Assembly (NCBI RefSeq): GCF_023015615.1
Contig: NZ_JALKAJ010000002.1
Span: 496,001-560,000, forward strand
Reading direction: 5' to 3'
Source of the DNA: Qipengyuania sp. S6317L1
Lineage (GTDB): Bacteria; Pseudomonadota; Alphaproteobacteria; Sphingomonadales; Sphingomonadaceae
DNA length: 64,000 nucleotides
The translations under genes and the position numbers were made by a program. Each line of letters begins with the position of its first letter. Position 1 is the first letter of the stretch. Positions 28,377-36,915 of the stretch are shown one piece after another. The notes under the pieces were generated by a model. It did no database searches, was not told the origin of the DNA, and was given only the letters and a program-made list of their open reading frames with translations.

Positions 28377-28700
28377 ATGACCGACTTTAAAGACCGCGAA
28401 CGCGCCGAAGAAGCCAAGTTTGCAATGGACGAAGAAACTGCCTTCAAAATCGCTGCGCGCCGCAACCGCCTGCTTGGCGAATGGGCAGCGGCTGAAATGA
28501 AGCTGACGCAAGAAGAAACGGAAGCCTACAAGAAGGCCGTGGTTCAAGCCGACTTTGAAGAAGCGGGCGATGAAGACGTGATCCGCAAGCTCCTTGGCGA
28601 TCTCACCGCTGCTGAAACCAACATCAGCGAAGCCGACATTCGTGTCAAGCTTGAGGAAATGGCGATAGAGGCCAAGCGTCAATACATGAGCCAGAGCTAA
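28377..28700 (+). CDS. ATPase inhibitor subunit zeta (DUF1476)
   Basis: 107 aa all-helical protein typical of alphaproteobacteria. It starts FKDRERAEEAKFAMDEE and contains FKIAARRNRLLGEWAA, the family signature. In Paracoccus the zeta subunit inhibits hydrolysis by F1F0-ATP synthase; the same role is inferred. bolA starts five bases after its stop. Confidence 0.92.
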   Translation: MTDFKDRERAEEAKFAMDEETAFKIAARRNRLLGEWAAAEMKLTQEETEAYKKAVVQADFEEAGDEDVIRKLLGDLTAAETNISEADIRVKLEEMAIEAKRQYMSQS

Positions 28701-28705
28701 AACTC

Positions 28706-28939
28706 ATGCCCATGCCCGGCCACGAAATCGAGGCGGCGATCAAGGCCGCCCTCCCCGGCGCCATAGTCGAACTTACAGACCTTGCAGGCGATAACGACCA
28801 TTGGGCTGCAAAAGTGACCGCGCCGCAATTTGCAGGCAAATCGCGCGTTCAGCAGCACAAGATGGTCTATGCTGCCTTTGGCGACAAAATGGGCGGCGAA
28901 CTGCACGCCTTGCAAGTCACCACCGTGGTTCCCAACTAA
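28706..28939 (+). CDS. BolA-family protein
   Basis: 77 aa class II-fold protein with the BolA pattern: IEAAIKAALPGA at the N-terminus, then KSRVQQHKMVYAAFGD with the conserved His. It likely forms a [2Fe-2S] heterocomplex with the monothiol glutaredoxin encoded 55 bp downstream, the classic BolA-Grx4 pairing in iron homeostasis. Confidence 0.93.
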   Translation: MPMPGHEIEAAIKAALPGAIVELTDLAGDNDHWAAKVTAPQFAGKSRVQQHKMVYAAFGDKMGGELHALQVTTVVPN

Positions 28940-28994
28940 GACGCATTGAAGCGCAAGGACGCGCACCCACGAGATTTATCAAAGGTTCTCCGTA

Positions 28995-29327
28995 ATGTCT
29001 GACACCAACGCCCGTATCGCCTCCGTTGTTGGCGACAATGATGTGGTCCTTTTCATGAAGGGCACGCCCCTGTTTCCGCAATGCGGCTTTTCCAGCCGGG
29101 CGGTTGCGATCCTCGACCATTGCGGCGTTCAGTATGAAAGCGTCGACGTGCTTCAGGACATGGAAATCCGCCAAGGCATCAAGACCTACTCCGATTGGCC
29201 CACCATCCCGCAGCTTTATGTCAAAGGCGAATTCGTCGGCGGCAGCGACATCATGATGGAAATGTTCGAAGCGGGCGAGCTTCAACAGATGATGGACGAG
29301 AACAAGGTCGCCAAAGCCGAAAGCTAG
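28995..29327 (+). CDS. grxD: Monothiol glutaredoxin (Grx4 type)
   Basis: 110 aa with the CGFS active site (Cys30) preceded by FMKGTPLFPQ, and the later WPTIPQLYVKGEFVGGSDI with the cis-Pro. CGFS glutaredoxins carry and transfer [2Fe-2S] clusters using glutathione. Adjacent bolA supports this. Two hairpins follow. Confidence 0.96.
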   Translation: MSDTNARIASVVGDNDVVLFMKGTPLFPQCGFSSRAVAILDHCGVQYESVDVLQDMEIRQGIKTYSDWPTIPQLYVKGEFVGGSDIMMEMFEAGELQQMMDENKVAKAES

Positions 29328-29342
29328 AAGATAGGTTTTTTG

Positions 29343-29360
29343 AAGGCGCGCATGCGCCTT
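29343..29360. terminator. First hairpin after grxD
   Basis: AAGGCGC/GCGCCTT seven-pair stem with a four-base loop, followed by TTC. It lies 15 bases after the grxD stop and 24 bases before a stronger terminator. Confidence 0.5.
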
Positions 29361-29384
29361 TTCAAAACCAGTACCAAAACAAAA

Positions 29385-29420
29385 AACCGCCTTGCACCGG
29401 GTAATGCAAGGCGGTTTTTT
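29385..29420. terminator. Strong bidirectional-looking terminator after grxD
   Basis: AACCGCCTTGCA pairs perfectly with TGCAAGGCGGTT (12 bp, eight-base loop). It has TTTT directly after on the plus strand and a run of A before, so it could stop transcription in both directions. Confidence 0.88.
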
Positions 29421-29696
29421 CGTGGGGAGGCCAGACCCAGAGACCAGGAAGGGTCACGCCTCAATTCGAAGACCACTTTCTTCGCATCCCACTATGCATC
29501 CCCCGTGCCAAAAAGGCGGTTTCCTACTTTTCTGCGGGTTGCGATGGTTACCGCTGCAGTAACCTTGCCGGCTTTGTAAGAAATCTCGACATCGAGGCGC
29601 GCTCGACGCCAACTTTCGCCTAACACGGCTCACAGCGCCAGCCTGTGGATGCCCTGCTCTTGGCAAGAGCGGCGCAAGGCTGCATCATGCCAGGCA
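29421..29696. other. Intergenic region between grxD terminator and NUDIX gene
   Basis: About 276 bases. Several short open frames occur on both strands, none with a ribosome-binding site or recognisable sequence. Nothing supported. Confidence 0.5.
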
Positions 29697-30506
29697 ATGA
29701 CAAACAACACGCCAAAAACAGGGGAAACCGGCGCTCCGGATGGCATCCCCGCCGCGACGATCATCATCTTCCGCAACGCGCCCGATGGGGGGCCGCCGCA
29801 GGTCCTGATGACTGTGCGCTCGCGCAACATGGCTTTTGCAGGTGGCATGGCAGTGTTCCCGGGAGGCCGCATCGATCCCGCCGACTTCGAGTTGGGCGAG
29901 AAAATCGCCGGTGAAAGCGCAGGCGCCCTCACCCCGGACGAGGCCGCGCACCAGATCGGAGCCGTACGCGAGACTTTGGAAGAAACGGGGCTTGCCCTCG
30001 GTCTAAAGGGCGACATCAGCGCTAAAACCGCTCGGGAAGCGCGCAAGCTGCTCCAAGAGACGAAGACCCTCGCCCCTGTCCTTGATGCCTTCGGTTGGGA
30101 GTTGGACCTCGACCAGATCGTACCCTTCGCCCGCTGGTTTCCTCAAAACGAGAAGATCCCGCGTGTTTACGACACCCGCTTCTACCTTGCGAACCTTGGC
30201 ACGGGCGAAGTCGAGGTCTCGGCCGACCAGGCAGAAAACACCCGCCTCTTCTGGGTAAGCGCAAAGGGCGCACTCGAGATGGCCGACACGGACGAGATCA
30301 AGTTGATCTTCCCCACACGGCGGAACCTTGAAAGGCTGGCGCTCTTTGCAAGCTTCGAAGAAGCGCGCGCTCAGGCAGAAGCCATTCCGGTCAAAACGAT
30401 CATTCCCAAGATCGACACCGTCGGCGAAAAGCCGGTCCTGAGGATTTTGGAGGACGCAGGCTATCCTGTGACAAGCGAAGCGTTGGAGACGGTCTCGCGC
30501 GCCTAG
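29697..30506 (+). CDS. NUDIX hydrolase family protein
   Basis: 269 aa from ATG 29697. NUDIX box core RETLEETG (within IGAVRETLEETGLAL) is about residues 96-110, preceded by GGMAVFPGGRIDP. The length and the long C-terminal part match the NUDT19/RNA-diphosphatase-like coenzyme A hydrolase subgroup; the exact substrate is unknown. The frame is open further upstream without convincing sequence. Confidence 0.85.
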   Translation: MTNNTPKTGETGAPDGIPAATIIIFRNAPDGGPPQVLMTVRSRNMAFAGGMAVFPGGRIDPADFELGEKIAGESAGALTPDEAAHQIGAVRETLEETGLALGLKGDISAKTAREARKLLQETKTLAPVLDAFGWELDLDQIVPFARWFPQNEKIPRVYDTRFYLANLGTGEVEVSADQAENTRLFWVSAKGALEMADTDEIKLIFPTRRNLERLALFASFEEARAQAEAIPVKTIIPKIDTVGEKPVLRILEDAGYPVTSEALETVSRA

Positions 30507-30540
30507 CGGCGGGTCAAATCCCGGGCAGTACATATATCGG

Positions 30541-30570
30541 TTGACACTACGACGTATGTCTCGCTATCGG
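30541..30570 (+). promoter_or_regulatory. Candidate promoter of the tRNA-Leu gene
   Basis: Perfect -35 TTGACA at 30541-30546 and TATCGG at 30565-30570 with an 18-base spacer, 48 bases before the tRNA. The -10 is weak, as is common for tRNA promoters in alphaproteobacteria. Confidence 0.5.
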
Positions 30571-30617
30571 CCCCCTCCTACCTGCTGCTCAAACCGCGAA
30601 GTTTGAGCGGCCCAAGT

Positions 30618-30704
30618 GCCCAGATGGCGGAATTGGTAGACGCACCGTCTTCAGGTGGCGGCGCTCGCAAGGGCGTGGAGGTTCGAGTCCTCTTCTGGGC
30701 ACCA
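30618..30704 (+). tRNA. tRNA-Leu (anticodon CAG)
   Basis: 87 nt including encoded CCA. Acceptor GCCCAGA pairs with TCTGGGC. The D-loop GGCGGAATTGGTAGACGC is typical of leucine tRNAs, and the anticodon stem CCGTC/GGCGG encloses loop TTCAGGT, giving CAG. A long variable arm (GGCGCTCGCAAGGGCG-like) and T-arm GGAGGTTCGAGTCCTC follow. Its 3' end is the integration site of the adjacent element. Confidence 0.95.
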
Positions 30705-30705
30705 T
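30683..30705 (+). repeat. attL: tRNA-Leu 3' end
   Basis: Starts TCGAGTCCTCTTCTGG in the T-arm and runs through CCA plus one T. The matching copy is at 39734-39755, which lacks one G in the GGG run. Integration kept the tRNA intact at this end. Confidence 0.88.
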
Positions 30706-30807
30706 TTACTCATTCATCACAGTCCGCTGACGGTTGAAAAAACCCCGGAATTCTGCCAATAACGGCCAGTTTCTGGTCGCTGGCGTTCGTGAAAGCTTGT
30801 CTACAGC

Positions 30808-30836
30808 TGGGGGCTCTTGGGGGCCACGGTGGGGGC
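30808..30836 (+). repeat. Three TGGGGGC direct repeats (integrase arm sites)
   Basis: TGGGGGC at 30808-30814, 30818-30824 and 30830-30836 (10- and 12-base periods, about one helical turn), between attL and the integrase start. Two more copies lie inside attR. This layout is typical of arm-type binding sites of tyrosine recombinases with an N-terminal arm-binding domain. Confidence 0.7.
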
Positions 30837-30889
30837 TTCTCAAGCAAATGTAGGGTAATTTATGCCGATTTTGACGAGAAAGGCCCCCA

Positions 30890-32119
30890 ATGCCTCTAAC
30901 GGACAATGCTATTCGAGCCGCTAAGCCACGGGAAAAGAACTGGAAACTGTCAGATGAGAAGGGTCTCTACCTGCTCATCACACCCAAGGGTTCGAAGCGG
31001 TGGAACATGAAGTTTCGATTCGCGGGTAAGGAGAAGAAGCTTTCCTTGGGTCTCTATCCTGATTTGAGCCTCAAAGAGGCGCGGCGTTTACGTGACGAGG
31101 CTAGAAGCGAACTCGCGCTGGGCATTGATCCGGCACGCCGAAAGCAAGAAGAGAAGGCGGCGGCCAAACTTGGTGCTGAGAACAGTTTTGAGGCGGTTGC
31201 CGAGGAATATCTCGAAAAGCGTGAGAAAGAGGGCTTGGCAGCGACAACCTTATCAAAGAACCGCTGGTTTCTAGATCAGCTGCGCCCGAGCATTGGCAAG
31301 ATTCCCATTGCCGACATTACTCCACGAGAAGTGCTGCAAGCGCTCAAAAAGGTAGAGAATGCTGGGAAGCGAGAGACTGCCAATCGGATGCGCTCCTTCG
31401 CCAGCCGCGTGTTTCGCTACGCGGTGGCCACGGCACGCGCCGAGGCTGACCCTGCTCACGCTCTAAGAGGTGCGCTGGCCGCACCGGTCGTGAAGCACTT
31501 CGCTGCGATCACTGACGCGACGCGGCTGGGAGAGCTTCTAAGGGCTATCGGCGGCTACTCTGGCGAGCCAGCGACCATGATTGCTCTTAAGCTAACCCCT
31601 CATCTGTTCCAACGTCCGAGCGAAGTTCGTAAGATGCGCTGGGCGGAATTGGACTTAGACAACGCAATCTGGATCATTCCGGCCAGCCGAATGAAGCAAC
31701 GACAAGACGATCACGCGGTGCCACTATCAAGACAATCGGTTGAGCTTTTGCGTTCGATGCAAAGTATCTCCAGTCACTCAGAATACGTATTTCCGTCTGC
31801 TCGCACAAAGCTGCGACCGATGTCAGAGAACGCAATCAACGGCGCGCTTAGGCGGCTGGGCTTCGCGGGGAGCGAGATGACTGCCCACGGTTTCAGAACA
31901 ACGGCCAGCTCTTTGCTAAACGAGTCTGGGTGGTGGAACCCAGACGCAATTGAACGCGCACTATCTCACAAAGACAAGAACGCGGTTCGTGCAACCTACA
32001 ACCGTTCGCCATACTGGAAAGAGCGCGTCGAGATGGCGCAATGGTGGAGTGATTTTCTCGATACATTGCGAGATGGTGGCGAGGTCCTTGAATTTCCGAC
32101 TAGGTCTACTTCTAGATGA
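30890..32119 (+). CDS. P4-type tyrosine integrase
   Basis: 409 aa site-specific recombinase. N-terminal arm-DNA-binding domain (DUF4102-like, LTDNAIRAAKPREKNWKLSD ... GLYLLI), central core-binding domain (about residues 90-190) and C-terminal catalytic domain. That domain shows Arg in LFQRPSEVRKMRW, HGFRTT (HxxR), LSHKD and the nucleophile Tyr in RATYNRSPY. It faces away from the tRNA it uses for integration, the standard arrangement. A degraded copy of its 5' part lies beyond attR. Confidence 0.93.
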   Translation: MPLTDNAIRAAKPREKNWKLSDEKGLYLLITPKGSKRWNMKFRFAGKEKKLSLGLYPDLSLKEARRLRDEARSELALGIDPARRKQEEKAAAKLGAENSFEAVAEEYLEKREKEGLAATTLSKNRWFLDQLRPSIGKIPIADITPREVLQALKKVENAGKRETANRMRSFASRVFRYAVATARAEADPAHALRGALAAPVVKHFAAITDATRLGELLRAIGGYSGEPATMIALKLTPHLFQRPSEVRKMRWAELDLDNAIWIIPASRMKQRQDDHAVPLSRQSVELLRSMQSISSHSEYVFPSARTKLRPMSENAINGALRRLGFAGSEMTAHGFRTTASSLLNESGWWNPDAIERALSHKDKNAVRATYNRSPYWKERVEMAQWWSDFLDTLRDGGEVLEFPTRSTSR

Positions 32120-32192
32120 ACTGAGGATTGTTCAGGACTGAGCGTCTAAGCTCGCTTGCGTTCAATGTTCCCCATACTTTAGCCAAGGCGAC

Positions 32193-33152
32193 ATGGCTGT
32201 TGAATGGATTAAAGCAAATCTCGCATTGAAGTATGCGTCGTTTGGCGATGACGAATACTCTGTTCGAAAGAGAATAATCGAGCGTGCTAATGCAGGATTG
32301 ATTGCCGCAAAGGCGGATACACTTATTTGGGAAAGAGAAGAGCACCGCAACAACCGTATACCACCCGCATTCTGGCGAACTGATCCTTTGGACGACGATC
32401 TAGATGAAGACTGGGAACAAGGCGATTTTGAGCGCCGTTCCCGCTTTGAAATCGAAGAACAAGCATTTGGCGTCAGCTTCGACTTTGTCGCTATCTCTGA
32501 GTTGGTCCCTGCACACAGACAAGCCGACGCGATGCGCCAGATCAGCCTATCCTCTAACAAGGATTGGATCAGCGCCCGCGAGCTTCGTGAAAAGATGTAT
32601 GCAAACCACAATCCAATGAAGGCTGGCAGCGCAATTATCGAAGCCTGCCAACTTGGACATCTTGCAGGCCGTGCCGAAAGAATGACAGGGGAATCATCTA
32701 CAAGTCCCAGTAAGCTCGACCCTTCATCAAGATACTCGTCGATGGCTTGGGATGTGCCGCTTTGGTTTTGGCGTGAGTTTATTGATGACGGAGACGTTCA
32801 AGACTGGACCTTGAGCAAGATAAAGGGGGATGGCCGACGAGAAGGTAGGTGGATCAAAATAGTCCTCCAAGGCGTGCACTTTCATCGTTCGGGCTTGGCG
32901 AACTTGGGACTTGCGGCAGAATTAACGCCCAAGAAGGAGATGCCTAAGACCGGGCGCAAACCAACCTATGATTGGCCAAAAGCCTGCTTGGCAGTTTTCG
33001 GCGAAATACACCGGGGTAACCTTAAGCCAGAAGTCCAAGCCGATGTTGAACGCGCACTAATGTTGCACCTAAGTGACGGAGATAATGGGCCTTCTGAGAG
33101 TACGGTGAGGCCCTATGCAAAGCAAATCTGGGAAGAAGCCTGCAAGGCCTGA
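32193..33152 (+). CDS. Element-borne protein of unknown function
   Basis: 319 aa soluble, acidic protein. The C-terminal 60 residues (YDWPKACLAVFGEIHRGNL ... STVRPYAKQIWEE) look like a helical domain often seen at the end of mobile-element proteins in alphaproteobacteria, possibly DNA-binding. The N-terminal half is rich in Asp/Glu/Arg with no motif recognised. A position between integrase and a putative excisionase suggests a regulatory or cargo role, unproven. Confidence 0.7.
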   Translation: MAVEWIKANLALKYASFGDDEYSVRKRIIERANAGLIAAKADTLIWEREEHRNNRIPPAFWRTDPLDDDLDEDWEQGDFERRSRFEIEEQAFGVSFDFVAISELVPAHRQADAMRQISLSSNKDWISARELREKMYANHNPMKAGSAIIEACQLGHLAGRAERMTGESSTSPSKLDPSSRYSSMAWDVPLWFWREFIDDGDVQDWTLSKIKGDGRREGRWIKIVLQGVHFHRSGLANLGLAAELTPKKEMPKTGRKPTYDWPKACLAVFGEIHRGNLKPEVQADVERALMLHLSDGDNGPSESTVRPYAKQIWEEACKA

Positions 33153-33272
33153 AATTGACCGTCTAGCAGATATTGGCCTTAGTTCGGCCTTTTCGTCCGA
33201 CAATCCCGATACTTTCACAGATGAATCCCTGCATCCGCTGGCGTTCGTTGGCACCATGCAAGGACACTACGA

Positions 33273-33440
33273 ATGGAACCTCTCCTCGTCTCGATCAATG
33301 AAGCCGCTAAGGCGCTGAACCTTGGCCGCAGTTCGATCTATGAACTGATCAAGCAAGATAAGTTGGATACCCGCAAGATGGGGCGTCGCCGCATGGTGAC
33401 TACCGCTTCGATCCGCCGTTTGGTGGATGGCGAGGAATAA
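33273..33440 (+). CDS. Small helix-turn-helix protein (excisionase/AlpA-like)
   Basis: 55 aa, MEPLLVSINEAAKALNLGRS followed by SIYELIKQDKLDTRKMGRRR. This is the winged-helix MerR/AlpA pattern (INEAAKALNLGRSSIYELI) of excisionases and small element regulators. Stop and the next start are four bases apart (TAAGGATATG). Likely controls excision or the neighbouring recombinase. Confidence 0.82.
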   Translation: MEPLLVSINEAAKALNLGRSSIYELIKQDKLDTRKMGRRRMVTTASIRRLVDGEE

Positions 33441-33444
33441 GGAT

Positions 33445-33924
33445 ATGCCCGCGCGCCGGGTCAACCCCAATAAGGTCAAGACCCATTACAGCTACACTGC
33501 GAGCGAGCTTGCTGATTGCTTAGGCGTTCACAAGAACACTGTGCGCAATTGGCAACGCCAAGGCTTAGAGCCGAATGACGATTGCCGCCCATATCTTTTC
33601 CAAGGCGCAGTGGTCCGCTCGTTTCTCAAGAGCCGCCGTGCCAGCCGCAAGCGTACTTGTCCTGATGGCACGCTCTTCTGTGTGTCCTGCCGAGAGCCTC
33701 GCAAGCCCGCTGATGGAATGCTGGATTATCTCCCCGTGCGCGAGACTAGCGGCAACCTGCGCGGCATTTGCGAAGTGTGTGATAGCATCATGCATCGTAG
33801 TATCCGCGAGGCAGAAATCGCGGTCAAAATGCCGGGTTGTGATGTCAAATTTCAGGAAGCCCCCTCAAGCCTAAGTGGGCGGGCTTCTCCTTCCCTAAAT
33901 TGTGACTTGAAGAAGGAGGGCTAG
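33445..33924 (+). CDS. HTH plus zinc-finger-like DNA-binding protein
   Basis: 159 aa from ATG 33445 (ribosome-binding site AAGGA); an ATG at 33427 overlapping the previous gene is the alternative. The N-terminal region YTASELADCLGVHKNTVRNW is a helix-turn-helix. Four cysteines in CVSCREPRKP and ICEVCDS form a likely zinc ribbon. It ends four bases before the recombinase. Probably an accessory factor of the recombinase module. Confidence 0.75.
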   Translation: MPARRVNPNKVKTHYSYTASELADCLGVHKNTVRNWQRQGLEPNDDCRPYLFQGAVVRSFLKSRRASRKRTCPDGTLFCVSCREPRKPADGMLDYLPVRETSGNLRGICEVCDSIMHRSIREAEIAVKMPGCDVKFQEAPSSLSGRASPSLNCDLKKEG

Positions 33925-33927
33925 GTC

Positions 33928-35016
33928 ATGGCAAAACACAATGCTGCGAATGAGCGCATCAAGCGCGAATATTTTGCCTTTTTGAAAGAAGCTAAAGGCC
34001 GCGATGTGGCCACGATTGACCGGGTGGCACAATCGCTAGCACGCTTAGAAGCCTCAACGCGATACAAGGACTTCAAGCGCTTTCACAAAGAGCAAGCCGT
34101 TGCCTTCAAGAAACGGCTGACAGAGGCGGTCAACGCCAAGACCGGCGAGCGGCTTAGCAAAGCAACTGTTCAATCCATCTTGCGCGATCTGAAAGCCTTT
34201 TTTGAGTGGCTTTCACGTGAGCCAGGTTATCGCTCCCACTTGTCCTACTCTGACGCTGATTATTTCAATTTGAGCGACAAAGATAAGACGATTGCCCGCA
34301 CGCCTCGTGAGAAGCGCGTGCCTTCGCTGGAGCAAGTGGGGCGGGTGTTAGCAGCCATGCCAGCCGATACGGTGATTGAGCGCCGCGACCGGGCTCTTGT
34401 GGCCCTTACGGCAATTACAGCCGCTCGGGTCAACGCGATTGCCAGCCTTTGCTTGGAGCACATTGATCTTAAGAATGGTGTGGTGAAGCAAGATGCTCGC
34501 ACGGTACGTACCAAGTTTGCGAAGACCTTTGAGACCTACTTTATGCCTGTTTGCGATGGCGCTTTGGAAATGGTGTCCGACTGGGTGCGCGAGCTAAGGG
34601 AAGAGCATCTATTCGGCCCCACTGATCCGCTCTTTCCGGCCACTCAGATGGGCATTGGAGAGAATGGCGGGTTCCAGCCGACGGGCCTCGCCCGCAAGGG
34701 CTGGGCTTCGACTGGACCTATTCGTGACATCTTCCGCAAAGCCTTCGCGGCGGCTGGCTTGCCCTACTACAATCCGCACTCTTTCCGCGATATGCTGGTG
34801 CGTCATGCAATGAGCTTGAACTTGTCCATAATGGAGATGAAGGCTTGGAGCCAAAACCTCGGCCATGAAGAGGTTCTTACAACGCTGACAAGCTACGGCA
34901 AAGTGCCCGCTCACAAGCAGGGAGAATTGATTCTTGGAGCAAGCGATAGAGCCAGCCAAGGAAGTTCTGAAATGCTTTTGAGGGATCTGCAGGCTGTCCT
35001 CCAAAGGCATCGTTAG
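33928..35016 (+). CDS. Second tyrosine recombinase
   Basis: 362 aa. The N-terminal SAM-like core-binding domain (about residues 10-105) and catalytic domain show Arg in TAITAARVNAIASL, HSFRDM (HxxR), LGHEEV and Tyr in TLTSYGK. It is not close to the P4-type integrase and has no arm-binding domain. Together with the two upstream DNA-binding genes it forms a tightly packed three-gene unit, which may be a transposon-like insertion or excision machinery. Confidence 0.88.
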   Translation: MAKHNAANERIKREYFAFLKEAKGRDVATIDRVAQSLARLEASTRYKDFKRFHKEQAVAFKKRLTEAVNAKTGERLSKATVQSILRDLKAFFEWLSREPGYRSHLSYSDADYFNLSDKDKTIARTPREKRVPSLEQVGRVLAAMPADTVIERRDRALVALTAITAARVNAIASLCLEHIDLKNGVVKQDARTVRTKFAKTFETYFMPVCDGALEMVSDWVRELREEHLFGPTDPLFPATQMGIGENGGFQPTGLARKGWASTGPIRDIFRKAFAAAGLPYYNPHSFRDMLVRHAMSLNLSIMEMKAWSQNLGHEEVLTTLTSYGKVPAHKQGELILGASDRASQGSSEMLLRDLQAVLQRHR

Positions 35017-35068
35017 TTCGGTAGCGCATAGAATTCCGGAAAACCCTCGAAATGGACGTATCCTCTTG

Positions 35069-35097
35069 TTGACCCGGCGAATCAAAAGATTCATGAT
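35069..35097 (+). promoter_or_regulatory. Promoter with palindromic operator for the methyltransferase gene
   Basis: TTGACC (35069-35074) and CATGAT (35092-35097) are spaced by 17 bases. The palindrome GAATCAAAAGATTC (35079-35092) fills the spacer. The downstream product starts with an Xre-type HTH, so self-repression at this operator is plausible. Confidence 0.5.
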
Positions 35098-35118
35098 CTG
35101 TTCCAAAGGAGTATTCGA

Positions 35119-36369
35119 ATGGAACTTAGCTCACTTGTGCGCATCAAGCGCGAGAACCTCGGTTTGTCACAAAAGGAGTTTTCCGAACTGCTGGGGCTAA
35201 AGCAGGGGGGCGAGCGTACTATTCGAGGATGGGAACTGGGGGAGCACGTTCCATCACCTGCTCGAAAGGCTCAAATTGAAACTTTGCCTGACATCGCGCC
35301 ATTTAAGCATGAAGGTGAGGGTGAGTTCAAATTTATCGATCTGTTCGCTGGGATCGGAGGAACTCGACTTGGTTTCCAGCAGGAGAACGGCAAGTGCGTT
35401 TTTACGTCCGAATGGGACAAGTTTTCGAAGAAGACATATGCCGCAAACTTTGGCGAACTTCCTAACGGAGATATTACGCAGATTACCGCAGGATCGATCC
35501 CAGATCACGACGTACTGGTCGCGGGCTTTCCCTGCCAAGCTTTCTCAAATGCAGGTCTTAAACAAGGATTTTACGATACACGAGGAACCATGTTTTTCGA
35601 GATCCAGCGGATCTTGGCAGAAAAGCGGCCTGCAGCATTTCTTCTGGAAAACGTGAAACAGTTGCGAGGTCACGACGAGGGTAGGACGCTGCAAACTATC
35701 CTAGACATACTGAACGGGAATACGGATGCGACCGTTCCTCACAACATTCCCATGTCGGAGGAGGCTCGCGCCAGCCTATCGATTCCTTTGGACTACGAAA
35801 CCGGTTTTGCCGTTCTGAGCGCAAAGGACTTCGGAGTGCCTCAGAAGAGAGAGCGCATCTATCTCGTCGGTTTCTCTCGCAGCCTATTTCCGAGTTTGTG
35901 CATGAAAGACTTTTTCGCGGACTTGCCTGGTCGGGTCACTTCCCAGCCTCTTGGCTCCGTTTTGGAAGACAACCGCTTGGTCCCCGCAAATTACACGATC
36001 TCGGACCGGTTGCTTCAGGGGCATGAAAGGCGACGTATCGAGCATGCCAGAAAGGGGAATGGATTCGGTTACTCGGTTTTCAATGCAGAAAGTCCCTACT
36101 GCAATACCATTAGCGCGCGCTATTATAAGGACGGCAGCGAGATCCTGATCGACCAGTCGGACGTCGGCCGAAATCCGAGGAAGCTGACCCCCCGCGAGTG
36201 CGCGAGGATTCAGGGCTTTCCCGAGGAATTCGTTGTCGATGCGGTCTCCGCTTCGCAGGCTTACCGGCAATTTGGAAACTCGGTCTCAGTTCCAGTCATT
36301 CGGAGCATCGCCAAGCGGATGAAAGAGTGGGCTGGCGGTAGCCTCGCGGTGCGTGCGCCGGTCGTTTGA
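35119..36369 (+). CDS. HTH-fused DNA (cytosine-5-)-methyltransferase
   Basis: 416 aa. Residues about 1-60 form an Xre-like HTH (RIKRENLGLSQKEFSELLGL). Then m5C methyltransferase motifs: FIDLFAGIGGTRLGF (motif I), GFPCQAFS (motif IV catalytic Cys), LLENVK (VI), QKRERIYLVGF (VIII), variable target-recognition region, and QAYRQFGNSVSVPV (X). ATG has ribosome-binding site AAAGGAG. Its stop overlaps the TTG start of vsr by four bases. Protects the host DNA from the adjacent nuclease and may autoregulate. Confidence 0.94.
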   Translation: MELSSLVRIKRENLGLSQKEFSELLGLKQGGERTIRGWELGEHVPSPARKAQIETLPDIAPFKHEGEGEFKFIDLFAGIGGTRLGFQQENGKCVFTSEWDKFSKKTYAANFGELPNGDITQITAGSIPDHDVLVAGFPCQAFSNAGLKQGFYDTRGTMFFEIQRILAEKRPAAFLLENVKQLRGHDEGRTLQTILDILNGNTDATVPHNIPMSEEARASLSIPLDYETGFAVLSAKDFGVPQKRERIYLVGFSRSLFPSLCMKDFFADLPGRVTSQPLGSVLEDNRLVPANYTISDRLLQGHERRRIEHARKGNGFGYSVFNAESPYCNTISARYYKDGSEILIDQSDVGRNPRKLTPRECARIQGFPEEFVVDAVSASQAYRQFGNSVSVPVIRSIAKRMKEWAGGSLAVRAPVV

Positions 36370-36818
36370 CTGACATAGTTGATAGAGAAACCCGAAGCCG
36401 GATGATGTCCGGTATTCGGGGGAAGGACACCAAACCAGAGCTGGTGGTCAGGAGGTTCTTGCATAGTCAGGGCTTCCGTTTTCGCTTGCACCGTAAAGAC
36501 CTTCCTGGGCGACCAGATATTGTGCTTCCTCGATACAAAGTTGCCATTTTCGTAAACGGCTGTTTTTGGCATGGCCACCAAGACTGCAACCTATTCAAGC
36601 TGCCCAGTTCAAACACATCTTTCTGGCAAGATAAAATCAGCAAGAACCGGCTGCGGGATCGAGCAAAATGGGACGAGCTCCAACAGATCGGCTGGTCCGT
36701 CGTGGTGGTGTGGGAATGTGCTGTAGCCAAGAAGCACAGGCTATCACCCGACGCGCTGACTTCAGTTCTTGTAGGTGCTATTAGGAATCCGGCTCCATTG
36801 ACACATATCAGGTCTTGA
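36366..36818 (+). CDS. vsr: Very-short-patch mismatch repair endonuclease
   Basis: 150 aa. It nicks next to T:G mismatches that arise by deamination of 5-methylcytosine. Motifs GKDTKPELVVRRFLHSQGFR, GRPDIVLPRYKVAIFVNGCF and FWHGH match the Vsr fold (catalytic Asp in PDIV). TTG start overlaps the methyltransferase stop, so translation is coupled to the enzyme whose lesions it repairs. Confidence 0.95.
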   Translation: MTDIVDRETRSRMMSGIRGKDTKPELVVRRFLHSQGFRFRLHRKDLPGRPDIVLPRYKVAIFVNGCFWHGHQDCNLFKLPSSNTSFWQDKISKNRLRDRAKWDELQQIGWSVVVVWECAVAKKHRLSPDALTSVLVGAIRNPAPLTHIRS

Positions 36819-36915
36819 TACCCGCCAAGCGATAAAAGCCGTTGTGGAATCTATTTATTGGCGGCATTTTCTCAAATCCAATTGATGAGAATCGCCAAGA
36901 TTAAGTGGGGTCCGC

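Noticed and set aside
29454-29666. 70-aa open frame on the minus strand between grxD and NUDIX genes
   Set aside because: Cys/Arg-rich with no family, no ribosome-binding site and the region has frames in all directions.
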